Positions 47,120 to 55,666 of a stretch of 64,000 nucleotides of DNA are shown piece after piece. The DNA is from Rhodoferax antarcticus ANT.BR (GTDB lineage Bacteria; Pseudomonadota; Gammaproteobacteria; Burkholderiales; Burkholderiaceae_C): assembly GCF_001938565.1 (NCBI RefSeq), contig NZ_MSYM01000018.1, positions 248,001 to 312,000 of the forward strand, in the 5' to 3' direction. The stretch's first letter is position 1, and each line of letters opens with the position of its first letter. A program made the translations under genes and the position numbers. Under the pieces are notes generated by a model, which was not told the origin of the DNA, ran no database searches, and saw only the letters and a list, made by a program, of their open reading frames with translations.

Positions 47120-47863
47120 ATGACCTACTGTGTTGCCATGCGGCTGGATGCCGGCTTGCTGTTTGCCTCGGACTCGCGCACCAATGCCGGGGTCGATCAC
47201 ATCGCCACCTTTCGCAAGATGAGTGTGTTTGAAGTGCCCGGTGAACGCCTGATTACGCTGCTGAGTGCCGGCAACCTGGCGACCACCCAAAGCGTGGTCA
47301 ATTTGCTGCGCCAGCGGCTGGCACACCTGGGGGCGCCTGAAGGCGAGCACTTGCTCAATCGCCCCTCGATGTACGACGTGGCCGAACTGGTAGGGCGCAC
47401 CGTCAAGGAAACGGTGGCCCGCGATGCCAATGCCCAAAGTCTGGGACAGGGGGTGGATTTTGGCGGCAACTTTCTGGTGGGCGGGCAAATTCGGGGCGAG
47501 GAACCTCGGCTGTTTCACGTCTATGCCCAGGGCAATTTCATTGAAGCCGGGCAAGACACCCCGTATTTCCAGATCGGTGAGTCCAAATACGGTAAGCCCA
47601 TCATTGACCGTGTGGTGCGCTACAACACCTCGCTGAAAGAAGCCGCCAAGTGCACGCTGATCTCGTTTGACTCGACGATTCGCAGCAACCTGTCGGTGGG
47701 TTTGCCGATCGACATGCTGCTCTACCGCACCGACTCCTTTGCCAAGGTCGAGCCCCACCGCATTGGCGCCGATGACCCTTATTTCAACAAGCTCAGTCGG
47801 GGATGGGGCGAGGGGCTGCGGCGTGCCTTTGCCAAGCTGCCCGACGAAGACTGGTTTCGTTAA
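47120..47863 (+). CDS. Anbu proteasome-like peptidase
   Basis: A 247-residue Ntn-hydrolase of the Anbu (ancestral beta subunit) group. After removal of Met1 the sequence TYCVAMRLDAGLLFASDSRT puts Thr2 as the likely nucleophile. GERLITLLSAGNLATTQSVV and FLVGGQIRGEEPRLFHVYAQ follow the proteasome beta fold. Anbu assembles into ring or helical oligomers in studied bacteria; its natural substrate is unsettled. It closes the sigma-54-driven operon, 58 bp after the transglutaminase gene. Confidence 0.93.
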   Translation: MTYCVAMRLDAGLLFASDSRTNAGVDHIATFRKMSVFEVPGERLITLLSAGNLATTQSVVNLLRQRLAHLGAPEGEHLLNRPSMYDVAELVGRTVKETVARDANAQSLGQGVDFGGNFLVGGQIRGEEPRLFHVYAQGNFIEAGQDTPYFQIGESKYGKPIIDRVVRYNTSLKEAAKCTLISFDSTIRSNLSVGLPIDMLLYRTDSFAKVEPHRIGADDPYFNKLSRGWGEGLRRAFAKLPDEDWFR

Positions 47864-48019
47864 CCGACTTTGCGCCGGGCCGGGCCAGCAGGTGTACGCC
47901 ACCTGGCGTGTTGGCCGGGCGCCAGGGTGTCTCCAGAATCAATGTATCGCTGATAAAACTGCCGCCAGCACAACGCGCCAGACACAGCGACACCACCCTT
48001 TCACTTCCTGGAGCCGCTC

Positions 48020-48265
48020 ATGCACCGTCGATCCACCCTCAAGGCACTGATCGCCGCCATGGCCTTGGCGGGCCTGGCCGCCATCCCCGCCCACGCCGCC
48101 GACACCATCAAGGTGGGCGTGCTGCACAGCCTGTCGGGCGCCATGGCCATTTCAGAAACCGTGCTCAAAGACACGGTGCTGATGGCGATTGACAAAATCA
48201 ATGCCAAGGGCGGTGTGCTCGGCAAAAAGCTCGAACCCGTGGTGGTCGATCCGGTTGCCAACTGG
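48020..48265 (+). pseudogene. urtA: urea ABC transporter substrate-binding protein UrtA, N-terminal stump
   Basis: The first 82 codons give a signal peptide ending AHA-A, then [20 protein letters not shown] and [19 protein letters not shown], the standard UrtA N-terminus. Homology stops at ANW (48265), exactly where the IS inverted repeat begins. The remaining 330 or so codons and the urtBCDE genes are not present on the other side of the IS. Confidence 0.88.
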
Positions 48266-50184
48266 CCTCCCGAGTTCGACAGTTAAATTTGTAACGTGTT
48301 GATTTATATAGGTGCGCCCCGCGCGTGTGCCACTACAAAAGGGTCAACTGGGCGGGAAGGGTCGGTTTCTTGATCGTCAGTGCTTGCAAAATCTCCGCGT
48401 GTTCGTGGTTGATGCTTGAGAGCGCGGCAATGGGCTCCAAATCATTGACCTTCACCACCTGATGCTGAATGCGGCGCAACTTGTCGAGTGCGCGCTCTGG
48501 TGATATCTTGGTGTTGCTGTTTCTGAGGCGGCTGCGCATGACCCGGTACAGAATCAGCGCCATAAAGCAAATGGTCGCATGGGCGTGAATCCGATCGGGC
48601 AGGCGGTGGTAAATCGGCCCAATCTCGATCTCAGACTTCAGCACCCGAAACCCGCGCTCAATGTCAGCCAATGACCTATAGCGCTTGATCACCTCCTCGG
48701 GCGTGAAGTCTGGCGCATTGGTCACCAACAGCAGCTTGCCGTCCATCATCTTGGCGTGCTTCAAAGCCCGTTCATCAATGTCGTAGGTGAAGAGCTCACT
48801 CTTGAGGTTCACCTTCACAATCCGCGCCAAATGGGCCTCGCACACCTCGCGGTAAAACTTGGCTCGTGCCCCGCCATCAGAGAGCTTGCGACCAGGTTTT
48901 TTCTTACCCGCATCCTGATCATTGAGCTTGCCCACCCACAGATCGGCTTGCGCTTTCAACTCGTTAATGCGTTTGTCACGCTTGGCACCCGCATCCAACG
49001 ACACCTGTGGATCATGGGCAATGATCAAGCGCAGCTTGTTCCAAGCGGCCTCACCCAGAATTTCTTCTTTGGCGGGTAAACACTGCTTTGTATGAAACGG
49101 CTCCAGCAGCTCAACGAAGTCACCATAACGCCTGCCCGGTACGGCCAGAATGAATTCGAGCTTGTTGCCCCCAGGCAAAACAATTTCCTGCAAATCAGCC
49201 AAGTTCTCTGTGGATAGCAAGCCCCGGTCGGCCACCGCAATGACGCGTTTGATGGGAAAGCGCGCCACGATCTTCTCGATCACACCCTTGATCGTGGTCA
49301 CCTCCGCCGTGTTGCCGTCAAACACCTCGTGGTACAGAGGCAAACCCTCTGAGGTCTGTACGACTCCGAGCATGACCTGGCGCTCAACCACGCCTACTTT
49401 GGCCATGCCATAGTGGCGCAAGTCCCCTTCCTGCTCAGACAGACCGGCAGCCCGAATGGTCGTCATGTCATAAAACACCATGGCCAGGTCTTGATCAACC
49501 AGAGGGCGCAGCAAGCTGGCCATCACGTTATCAACCTCTGCCTTGTGATCGACCAGTGCATCCATGGCGCGCAGCAGGTGCTGATGGTCAATCGATTCCA
49601 GTGACGTTCCCGGCAAAGCCACCGTTTCCAACCAGCGCAGCACGCCCAGCTTGGAGTCCGGATCACACAGGCGGTTGAACACCATGACCCGGATCAGGGC
49701 TTCAACGTCAATGCTGTGGCGGGTGTGGCGAAAAACACCGCGCAGGCCATCAAAACCCAAAGCGTTCCACAATTCGGTGAGTGTGTAGACATCACCAAAA
49801 TCACGGGCGGCCTCAAAGCTGAGAACGGGTGGTGTTGCCGGTGCAAGCGCTGCAGGGGTTTGCCCCGTGACACGCTGCAAGCCGGCAATGACGGAATTGA
49901 GCTCGGTGTTTAACTGGTCGATGCGACCCAGCGATGCAATAGTGCGTTGTTTGGGTCTACCGGTGGATGCATCACGGTACGCCTCGACGAGTTGGACGTA
50001 GCGATTAGGACCGCGGCGGGTGACTTTGATAAACACGCCACTACTCTATCACAGGACATGGCTAGCAAATTTACAAATAAATCGTTAATCGCGCCATTAC
50101 ACAAATGAATTTTTAGAGAAGAAAACTGTTGATTTCACTGGGGATTGAGGTGACGGGGGGCAAATAGCTGTCGAACCCGGGAGG
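48266..50184. mobile_element. IS1634-family insertion sequence
   Basis: Ends defined by 17-bp imperfect inverted repeats: CCTCCCGAGTTCGACAG at 48266-48282 and the complement of CCTCCCGGGTTCGACAG at 50168-50184, one mismatch. Length about 1.92 kb with one transposase gene. No target duplication is visible (left flank ...AACTGG, right flank TCTTCG...), so the two flanks were probably not contiguous before insertion. Confidence 0.9.
48333..50036 (-). CDS. IS1634 family transposase
   Basis: A 567-residue DDE transposase of the IS4-like superfamily. It begins MFIKVTRRGPNRYVQLVEAY. It has AVADRGLLSTENLADL (catalytic Asp), the DTKQ-like region MTTIRAAGLSEQE, and the YREK-type C-terminal signature region YRSLADIERGFRVLKSEIEI. 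It appears full length and in one frame, so the element may still be active. Confidence 0.93.
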   Translation of the reverse strand: MFIKVTRRGPNRYVQLVEAYRDASTGRPKQRTIASLGRIDQLNTELNSVIAGLQRVTGQTPAALAPATPPVLSFEAARDFGDVYTLTELWNALGFDGLRGVFRHTRHSIDVEALIRVMVFNRLCDPDSKLGVLRWLETVALPGTSLESIDHQHLLRAMDALVDHKAEVDNVMASLLRPLVDQDLAMVFYDMTTIRAAGLSEQEGDLRHYGMAKVGVVERQVMLGVVQTSEGLPLYHEVFDGNTAEVTTIKGVIEKIVARFPIKRVIAVADRGLLSTENLADLQEIVLPGGNKLEFILAVPGRRYGDFVELLEPFHTKQCLPAKEEILGEAAWNKLRLIIAHDPQVSLDAGAKRDKRINELKAQADLWVGKLNDQDAGKKKPGRKLSDGGARAKFYREVCEAHLARIVKVNLKSELFTYDIDERALKHAKMMDGKLLLVTNAPDFTPEEVIKRYRSLADIERGFRVLKSEIEIGPIYHRLPDRIHAHATICFMALILYRVMRSRLRNSNTKISPERALDKLRRIQHQVVKVNDLEPIAALSSINHEHAEILQALTIKKPTLPAQLTLL

Positions 50185-50397
50185 TCTTCGACTTGATGCT
50201 GGGGTCGGCCTAAGGTTAGGATTTCCAACCGCATGAGGCCAAGTACCGCACCCCAAACCGTCCTGTAAAAACGGGTCTCCCCTGAATTGACCGTCTGAAT
50301 CCCCAAGAATCTGCGCTCACCCATCTCAAACTGCGCTCCGGGCCGCCAATGGACACATGCCTACCCCGGCCGGCTGATGTCGCCACACTTGTCAAGT
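50185..50397. other. intergenic stretch between two mobile elements
   Basis: About 210 bp between the IS1634 end and the IS91-type fragment. No open frame with a recognisable product and no urtA sequence. It may include the terminal part of the IS91-type element, but I cannot show it. Confidence 0.4.
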
Positions 50398-51046
50398 TCA
50401 CCAAGCAGTGCGCTGATCGTCGGGGTAGTCTGGTGCTGGCTGGGCTGCCAGATCCCAGTCCGGCAAAACCTCAACACCTTCCCCCGTCTCCTGCGCACCA
50501 CACTCGTCCCACAGCGGTGGCCCGCGTGCCGGGGTGATGCGGGGAGCTTGGCGCACTGCCAGAAGCAGTGCACGCAGCGTCAGCCACGCAACCGTGCACC
50601 ACAGGCGCCACCACCTGCTCGGCCTGCGCCATGGCAGTCACCGCCGCCCGCAGTGGCGAGTTCGGAGCCAGCACGCCGTAATAGCGATGCCGGTGGGTGC
50701 GCGGTGGCGGCACCAATTGGGCGATGCGGTTGATCAGCTCCAGTGGCGTGAGCACCAGTTCGCCCGAGTGTTTGTCGGACTGTAGGGGCTCTGTGTGCCC
50801 TTTGCCACAGCGGTAAACCAGGACAGAGGCGCGCTGCTTGAGCCGGTCCATAGCGAAGGGTGGGCGCGTGCAGTAGCGCAGCAGGCGCTCCAGCCCAGCG
50901 CGGTCGTCGGCCTTGATACGCACCCCGGCATCGACCGAGAAGCCGCCACCGTGAGCGTAAGCGGCCATGTCTTTGGCGTCACAGGCCTCAATGTGGCCGC
51001 GTGCCACAAAGGCGCGCAGGATGCGTTTGCGCACGAAAGCTCGCAC
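50398..51046 (-). pseudogene. IS91-family transposase fragment, frameshifted
   Basis: On the minus strand the N-terminal part is missing. The remaining stretch includes AYAHGGGFSVDAGVRIKADD, LERLLRYCTRPPFAMDRLK and LVPPPRTHRHRYYGVLAPNS, typical of IS91-type (HUH) transposases. After a deletion and frameshift near 50540 a further family tail appears (RGPPLWDECG, LAAQPAPDYPDDQRTAW) and ends with a stop at 50398. Not functional. Confidence 0.82.
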
Positions 51047-51058
51047 TGTAGCGATGGC

Positions 51059-51130
51059 GTGGCCTGTGATGCGCCGGACGCACTGGCCCAGGTGCTGGCG
51101 CTGGCCGATGCGTTTGTGGCGCGCGGCTAA
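51059..51130 (+). pseudogene. diverged remnant of the miaA 3' end
   Basis: Encodes [19 protein letters not shown], then VARG and a stop. Intact miaA ends [19 protein letters not shown] followed by CSHLQRTR. The DNA is about 90% alike over 57 bp and then differs completely. It sits directly next to the IS91-type fragment. Confidence 0.85.
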
Positions 51131-51540
51131 CGCACTACCAGCACGCTTGGCTTCCAGCCCTTGAGCGCTGCGCGGCGAGCAAACTTTTTGTCGTCAAAGG
51201 TCAACATTTGGCGACACAGGCGGCAAGACGCATGGTGCAAGGCATCGGCAAAATCAAACCCATCTGCCAGCGCATCCGTGGCCGCGACCATGGCGATGCT
51301 GTCTTCAATCTCTATATTGGGCATTGACAACAAGTGTCGCAGCACCGTCAACACATCGGCGACCGGACTTTTGTAGTAGCCGCGCAGCACCCACTCCAGT
51401 TCGAGCACCACCGATTTGCACACAAAAAACCGCTTGCCGCTTTCGATCAACTCGCGGGCCAGTGCACTTTGCTGTTGGGTCCCCTCATCCGGGCTGGCCA
51501 CGTAGTAGCGCGCCAGCACATTGGTGTCGAGCCCGATCAT
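51127..51540 (-). CDS. vapC: VapC-type PIN domain toxin
   Basis: A 137-residue PIN ribonuclease: MIGLDTNVLARYYV carries the first catalytic Asp, VLELEWVLRGYY the Glu, and DGFDFADALHHASC the later acidic residues. It would cleave tRNA or rRNA when freed from its antitoxin. It overlaps the upstream vapB by 4 nt; its 3' end overlaps the miaA remnant on the other strand. Confidence 0.9.
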   Translation of the reverse strand: MIGLDTNVLARYYVASPDEGTQQQSALARELIESGKRFFVCKSVVLELEWVLRGYYKSPVADVLTVLRHLLSMPNIEIEDSIAMVAATDALADGFDFADALHHASCRLCRQMLTFDDKKFARRAALKGWKPSVLVVR

Positions 51541-51773
51541 GGCGCTTCCACCGCCAAAGCGGCCACGTCAAAGTCGGCAGGCACACCCGGGCGCTGGCTG
51601 CGAATCAGGCCAAAACCGCTGACCGCCGCCTGCCGCGCCGACGATGCAGGTCGTATGGCAATATGGTCTCCTTCAACCGTGAAGCTCACGGACACACCTT
51701 GACGCAAGCCAAATTGCTGGCGCACATCCCGCGGAATGGTGACTTGGCCTTTGCTGGTAACGGTAGTTTGCAT
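51537..51773 (-). CDS. vapB: VapB-type AbrB/MazE-fold antitoxin
   Basis: A 78-residue protein starting MQTTVTSKGQVTIPRDVRQQ, the swapped-hairpin AbrB DNA-binding motif. The C-terminal tail would bind VapC. GGAG precedes the ATG at suitable distance, and a 19-bp palindrome lies just above it. Confidence 0.9.
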   Translation of the reverse strand: MQTTVTSKGQVTIPRDVRQQFGLRQGVSVSFTVEGDHIAIRPASSARQAAVSGFGLIRSQRPGVPADFDVAALAVEAP

Positions 51774-51787
51774 GGTTCAGCTCCAAA

Positions 51788-51806
51788 AGTATTACGGCGT
51801 AATACT
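51788..51806. promoter_or_regulatory. palindromic operator of vapBC
   Basis: AGTATTACG-G-CGTAATACT, a perfect 19-bp inverted repeat 14 bp upstream of vapB. Symmetry and position suit autoregulation by the VapBC complex. Confidence 0.7.
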
Positions 51807-51915
51807 ATCACCTCCAGCTTTGTCAGGAACCTCGCTCACCGACAAGTTGTGGCCTCAGGTTTTCAGTCTGGTTTTTTGCGCTGACCCAAGCTGGTTTTTG
51901 AATACTACAAATACA

Positions 51916-51952
51916 GTAGCTACTAGCCCTTATTAAATAAGGGCTAAAGGCC
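51916..51952 (+). repeat. 37-bp dispersed palindromic repeat
   Basis: Plus-oriented copy GTAGCTACTAGCCCTTATT then AAATAAGGGCTAAAGGCC. The inner arms TAGCCCTTATT/AATAAGGGCTA pair almost perfectly. The rest of the 366-bp gap between vapB and mazE holds the vapBC operator, an RBS (AGGAG) for mazE and nothing else that I recognise. Confidence 0.85.
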
Positions 51953-52139
51953 AATTAAGCATCTCATCTTGGTTTCTTCCATACTTGGTAAACACTTTTT
52001 TCATCACACTTTGGCACGGATGTTTTTGCCAGAGCCCCGGCTTTTGCCACCAAGCATCGTGGGCCTATGGCTGCGGTCAGGCCGCCACCTAGCCCAGCCT
52101 CATGTATAAACACGTAGAAACATTTTCAGGAGTCTCACC

Positions 52140-52400
52140 ATGTCACCCACAGTTAGCGCAGAACAAACCATTCAGGAATGGGGCAATGGGCTGGCGGTGC
52201 GCATCACCGCGCCGGTAGCCCGGGCGGCGCACTTTGCGCTTGGCCTGCCCATTCGCGTCGAGGTGGTCGAGGAAGGTGTTTTGCTTCGGGCGGTAGGCGC
52301 ACCCAAGCTGACGCTGGCACAAAAACTCAAAGCGTTTGATCCAGACGTTCACGGCGGCGAGGCCATGGCCAGTGGCCGCATGGGCAACGAGGTGTTCTGA
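52140..52400 (+). CDS. mazE: MazE-like antitoxin
   Basis: An 86-residue AbrB-fold protein. The segment IQEWGNGLAVRITAPVARAA matches the MazE DNA-binding motif (WGNSxAVRIP type). The C-terminal half, ending GRMGNEVF, would wrap around MazF. AGGAG lies 8-12 nt upstream of ATG 52140. Confidence 0.87.
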   Translation: MSPTVSAEQTIQEWGNGLAVRITAPVARAAHFALGLPIRVEVVEEGVLLRAVGAPKLTLAQKLKAFDPDVHGGEAMASGRMGNEVF

Positions 52401-52762
52401 TGGTTGGCGGCAAACTCTGGGTGCCTGATCGGCGCGACATGATCTGGATCGACTTCAACCCACCAATCGGACAAGAGATGCAAGACCAACACCCAGTGCT
52501 GGTGCTGTCGCCCAAGGCGTTCAACGAGCGCACGGGCATAGTGATTGGCCTTCCAATGACGCATGCTGGATCCAACGAGACCAATCCTTTCGCGGTGAAG
52601 GTCACCACTGCCAAAGGCGAAGTGGCTTATGTGCTCACGCACCAGCCCAAAACGTTTGACTGGCGCCAACGCGGTGCCCGCTCGCATCCCTGGAAGCAGC
52701 TGCCAGCGGCGTTGTTTGCAGCCGCTTGTGAATCGCTGAACGGCATCATTGCCATCGCTTGA
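52400..52762 (+). CDS. mazF: MazF/PemK mRNA interferase toxin
   Basis: A 120-residue PemK/MazF-fold protein. WVPDRRDMIWIDFNPPIGQE and HPVLVLSPKAFNERTGIVIG are the conserved sheet, with the catalytic Arg/Thr regions in between, and AYVLTHQPKTFDW follows. It shares one base with the mazE stop. It would cut mRNA at short specific sequences. Confidence 0.9.
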   Translation: MVGGKLWVPDRRDMIWIDFNPPIGQEMQDQHPVLVLSPKAFNERTGIVIGLPMTHAGSNETNPFAVKVTTAKGEVAYVLTHQPKTFDWRQRGARSHPWKQLPAALFAAACESLNGIIAIA

Positions 52763-52771
52763 GCGCCCACT

Positions 52772-53434
52772 ATGAGCCTTGTCATCCAAAATTTAAGCAA
52801 GCATTACGGCAGCGTGCCGGTGTTCCGCCACGTCTCACTCAATGTGGCGCCGGGCGAGTTTGTCGCCATCATTGGCGAATCGGGTGTGGGCAAATCCACG
52901 CTGCTGAACTGCATGGCTGGCCTGGACAGCTGGGACAGTGGCAGCGTGCTGCTCGACGGGCTGGACCTGAGCACCCAGAGCGATGACCAACTGGCGCGCC
53001 TGCGGCGCGAGAAAACCGGTTTTGTCTTCCAGGCCTTTCACGTGCTGCCGCACCTGAGCGTGGCGCAAAACGTGGCGCTGCCGCTGATGCTGCTGGGCCA
53101 GCATGACGATGCGCGGGTGCAAGCGATGCTGACCGAAGTGGGGCTGGACGGCCTGGGAGAGCGCTTGCCGCAGCAGCTCAGCGGCGGGCAGTTGCAGCGC
53201 GTGGCGATTGCCCGGGCGCTGGTGCACCGCCCGATGCTGCTGCTGGCCGACGAGCCCACCGGCAACCTCGACCCGCGCACCGCCGAGCGGGTGATGGACG
53301 CGCTGGTCAACCAGACGCGTGCCCATGGTGCGGCGATGGTGCTGGTCACCCACTCCAAAACCGCCGCCGCACGCGCTGACCGCACCCTGCTACTGACCGC
53401 CGACGGGCTGGTGGACCATGTTGGCGTGGATTGA
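52772..53434 (+). CDS. ABC transporter ATP-binding protein, LolD/YbbA-like
   Basis: A 220-residue ABC ATPase: Walker A GESGVGKSTLLN, Q-loop FVFQAFHVL, signature LSGGQLQRVAIARAL and Walker B LLLADEPTGNLDPRT. In the YbbA/LolD group the ATPase normally lies beside a large FtsX-type permease. The next such gene here is 5.8 kb downstream at 59280, with unrelated genes between. Its end overlaps the pabB start by 17 bp. Confidence 0.9.
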   Translation: MSLVIQNLSKHYGSVPVFRHVSLNVAPGEFVAIIGESGVGKSTLLNCMAGLDSWDSGSVLLDGLDLSTQSDDQLARLRREKTGFVFQAFHVLPHLSVAQNVALPLMLLGQHDDARVQAMLTEVGLDGLGERLPQQLSGGQLQRVAIARALVHRPMLLLADEPTGNLDPRTAERVMDALVNQTRAHGAAMVLVTHSKTAAARADRTLLLTADGLVDHVGVD

Positions 53435-55514
53435 TTTTGCCGACCCGCGCCGCCCACCCGGCACGTCTGACACGTCTGACACCTCAGATGCGTCGGCTGA
53501 CCCGGCACCGTCTGGCCGGCTACGCGCCGCTTTAGCGGCACCGCTACACACGCTGATCGCCCGCACGCCAGAGCAGGTTAAGCCCGTGCTGGACGCCGTT
53601 GAGGCCTTCGCCCGTCAGGGCCTGTGGTGCGTCGGGTATCTGCGCTATGAAGCCGCCAGCGCGTTTGATAGCGCCTTGCAAACCCACCTGGCAGACGGTC
53701 CGCTGGCCTGCTTTGGCGTGTTTGCGCAGGCCCTGCCTTGGCCAGACAACCCAGCAACACCATCCAGCGCCCCCTTGTCCAGCGCTATCGTGTCCGGCGG
53801 CAAAGATGCCGGCAGCCACACAACTCAGCCGCCCGATGCCAATGCCAATGCCGGTGTCACAGTAACCACAACTGCAGCCACAACTGCAGCCGCAACTGCA
53901 ACAACAACAACCGCAACTGCGGCAACAAAGACGGCAGCGGACCCGGCAACGGCAGCGGCAACGGCAGTTTCAGCGGCTGCTTTAGCCACCAGCGTGCACT
54001 GGCAGCAAGCCCTTACCCGCGAGCGTTTCGACGCGGCCTTGACAACCATCCACGATGCCATTGGCGCAGGCGAGTACTACCAGGTGAACTACACCGCGCC
54101 GCTGCATGGCGAGTTTTCGGGCAACCCCGCCGCCCTGTTTGAGCGTCTGCAACGCGCCCAGCCCGGCGGCTACGCTGCCTTCATCGACACTGGCGCTGAG
54201 CAACTGCTGTCGGTCTCACCCGAGCTGTTTTTTGACTGGGACGGCCGGCACATCCTGACCCGGCCAATGAAAGGCACCGCGCCGCGTGGCGTTGACGCCG
54301 CATCCGACGCGGCGCTGGCCCAGGCTTTGACCACCTCGCCCAAGGAGCGCGCCGAGAACGTGATGATTGTTGACCTGTTGCGCAACGACCTGTCACGCAT
54401 CGCCCAGCCTCACTCGGTGCAGGTGCCCCGCCTGTGCGCAGTGCAGAGCCTGCCCACCGTGCACCAAATGGTGTCAGATGTGACTGCGCAGACGCGCCCT
54501 GGCACCACGCTGGCGCAGGTGTTTGCCGCGCTGTTTCCGTGTGGCTCCATCACCGGTGCGCCCAAGGTGCGTGCCATGCAAACCATTTGCGCGCTGGAGC
54601 CGCAGCCGCGCGGCGTGTACTGCGGTGCCATTGGCGTGGTGCGCCCGGGTGGCCATGCCACCTTCAACGTGGCCATCCGCACCGTGACGCTTCAGGGCGC
54701 GCAAGCCTACTGCGGCATTGGCAGCGGCATCACCTTTGACGCCACGCCGGCCAACGAGTGGCAGGAGTGGCAACACAAACGCGGCTTTCTGGCGCGCGCC
54801 AGCGTTGACTTTCAGCTGCTGGAAACGCTGCGCCTGCAAGCCAGTGAATTTCACAATTTAGGAGCACACTTGGCAAGGCTGGCGGGGGCTGCAAGGCATT
54901 TTGGCTATCCATTTGACGAGGGCCGAATTCGCGCATCCTTGCAAACACTCATCTACAACGCAGCACTTTGCGTTTCTAAGGACACCGCTCACCAGCACCT
55001 TGACACCCACCCGCACCACGCCCAGCCGGATGCGTTGCCAAGCGGCCAAAACCCAAGCGATACCGCCTGGCGGGTGCGCCTGCTGCTGGATGCTCGTGGC
55101 AGACCTTCTGTTGAAAAATATAAGCTAAATAGTGCTCCAGCCCTTATAACCATTGCGCTTGCAGCTACACCTTTTGAAGCACATCTGAGCGAATTCACCC
55201 GCTTCAAAACCACCCACCGCGCGCATTACGAGGCCTATGCGCCGGTGGACGCGGCACTGTTTGACACCCTGCTCTACAACCCGCACGGCGAAATCACCGA
55301 GTGCACACGCGGCAACATCGCCCTGCTGCTGGATGGCCAGTGGCTCACCCCGGCGCTGCACTGCGGGCTGCTGCCCGGCGTAGGTCGGGCGAAGTTTCTG
55401 GCCGAAGGCCGTTTGAGCGAAGCGGTGATCACCCTGGCCGATTTGCCTCGGGTGCAGGCTTTTGCGTTTATCAACAGCTTGCGCGGCTGGCTGCCTGCGC
55501 GGCTGCAGGTGTGA
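53418..55514 (+). CDS. pabB: fused aminodeoxychorismate synthase I / aminodeoxychorismate lyase
   Basis: A 698-residue fusion for p-aminobenzoate and folate synthesis. The chorismate-binding domain (about 195-455) has MKGTAPRG, ENVMIVDLLRNDLSRIA and PCGSITGAPKVRAMQ. The C-terminal PLP lyase domain (about 475-698) has EITECTRGNIAL and GLLPGVGRAKFL. Two oddities: an Ala/Thr-only stretch at about residues 142-190 encoded by ACA/GCA repeats, and a dispersed repeat read in frame at about 572-584 (SAPALITIALAAT) inside the lyase domain. Confidence 0.93.
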   Translation: MLAWIDFADPRRPPGTSDTSDTSDASADPAPSGRLRAALAAPLHTLIARTPEQVKPVLDAVEAFARQGLWCVGYLRYEAASAFDSALQTHLADGPLACFGVFAQALPWPDNPATPSSAPLSSAIVSGGKDAGSHTTQPPDANANAGVTVTTTAATTAAATATTTTATAATKTAADPATAAATAVSAAALATSVHWQQALTRERFDAALTTIHDAIGAGEYYQVNYTAPLHGEFSGNPAALFERLQRAQPGGYAAFIDTGAEQLLSVSPELFFDWDGRHILTRPMKGTAPRGVDAASDAALAQALTTSPKERAENVMIVDLLRNDLSRIAQPHSVQVPRLCAVQSLPTVHQMVSDVTAQTRPGTTLAQVFAALFPCGSITGAPKVRAMQTICALEPQPRGVYCGAIGVVRPGGHATFNVAIRTVTLQGAQAYCGIGSGITFDATPANEWQEWQHKRGFLARASVDFQLLETLRLQASEFHNLGAHLARLAGAARHFGYPFDEGRIRASLQTLIYNAALCVSKDTAHQHLDTHPHHAQPDALPSGQNPSDTAWRVRLLLDARGRPSVEKYKLNSAPALITIALAATPFEAHLSEFTRFKTTHRAHYEAYAPVDAALFDTLLYNPHGEITECTRGNIALLLDGQWLTPALHCGLLPGVGRAKFLAEGRLSEAVITLADLPRVQAFAFINSLRGWLPARLQV
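53841..53990 (+). repeat. ACA/GCA-rich low-complexity tract within pabB
   Basis: Imperfect short repeats of CAACTGCAGC and ACAACAACA units encode an almost pure Thr/Ala linker between the N-terminal segment and the chorismate-binding domain. Such tracts are prone to slippage. Confidence 0.8.
55132..55168 (-). repeat. dispersed repeat inside pabBC
   Basis: Minus-oriented copy: GTGCTCCAGCCCTTATAACC then ATTGCGCTTGCAGCTAC on the plus strand. It has lost the TAA that would stop this frame (ATAACC instead of GATAAG). Confidence 0.75.
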
Positions 55515-55666
55515 GTCAGGGTGTGATCGGCTGCAACGTTGTGTCGGAAAAGTTTACAGTTGTGCAAGAAATATCTGACAACGTACCGCAAACCTTGCAT
55601 TGCGCAAAGAAATATATTCTTATGAATCAAACCCCTTAGTTCAGCGCCTTCCTTTGCTCCACGGGG

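Noticed and set aside
52012-52037. Sigma-54-like TTTGGCACGG...TTTTTGCC upstream of mazE
   Set aside because: The GG and GC are 13 bases apart instead of 10, so the element cannot be a proper -24/-12 promoter.
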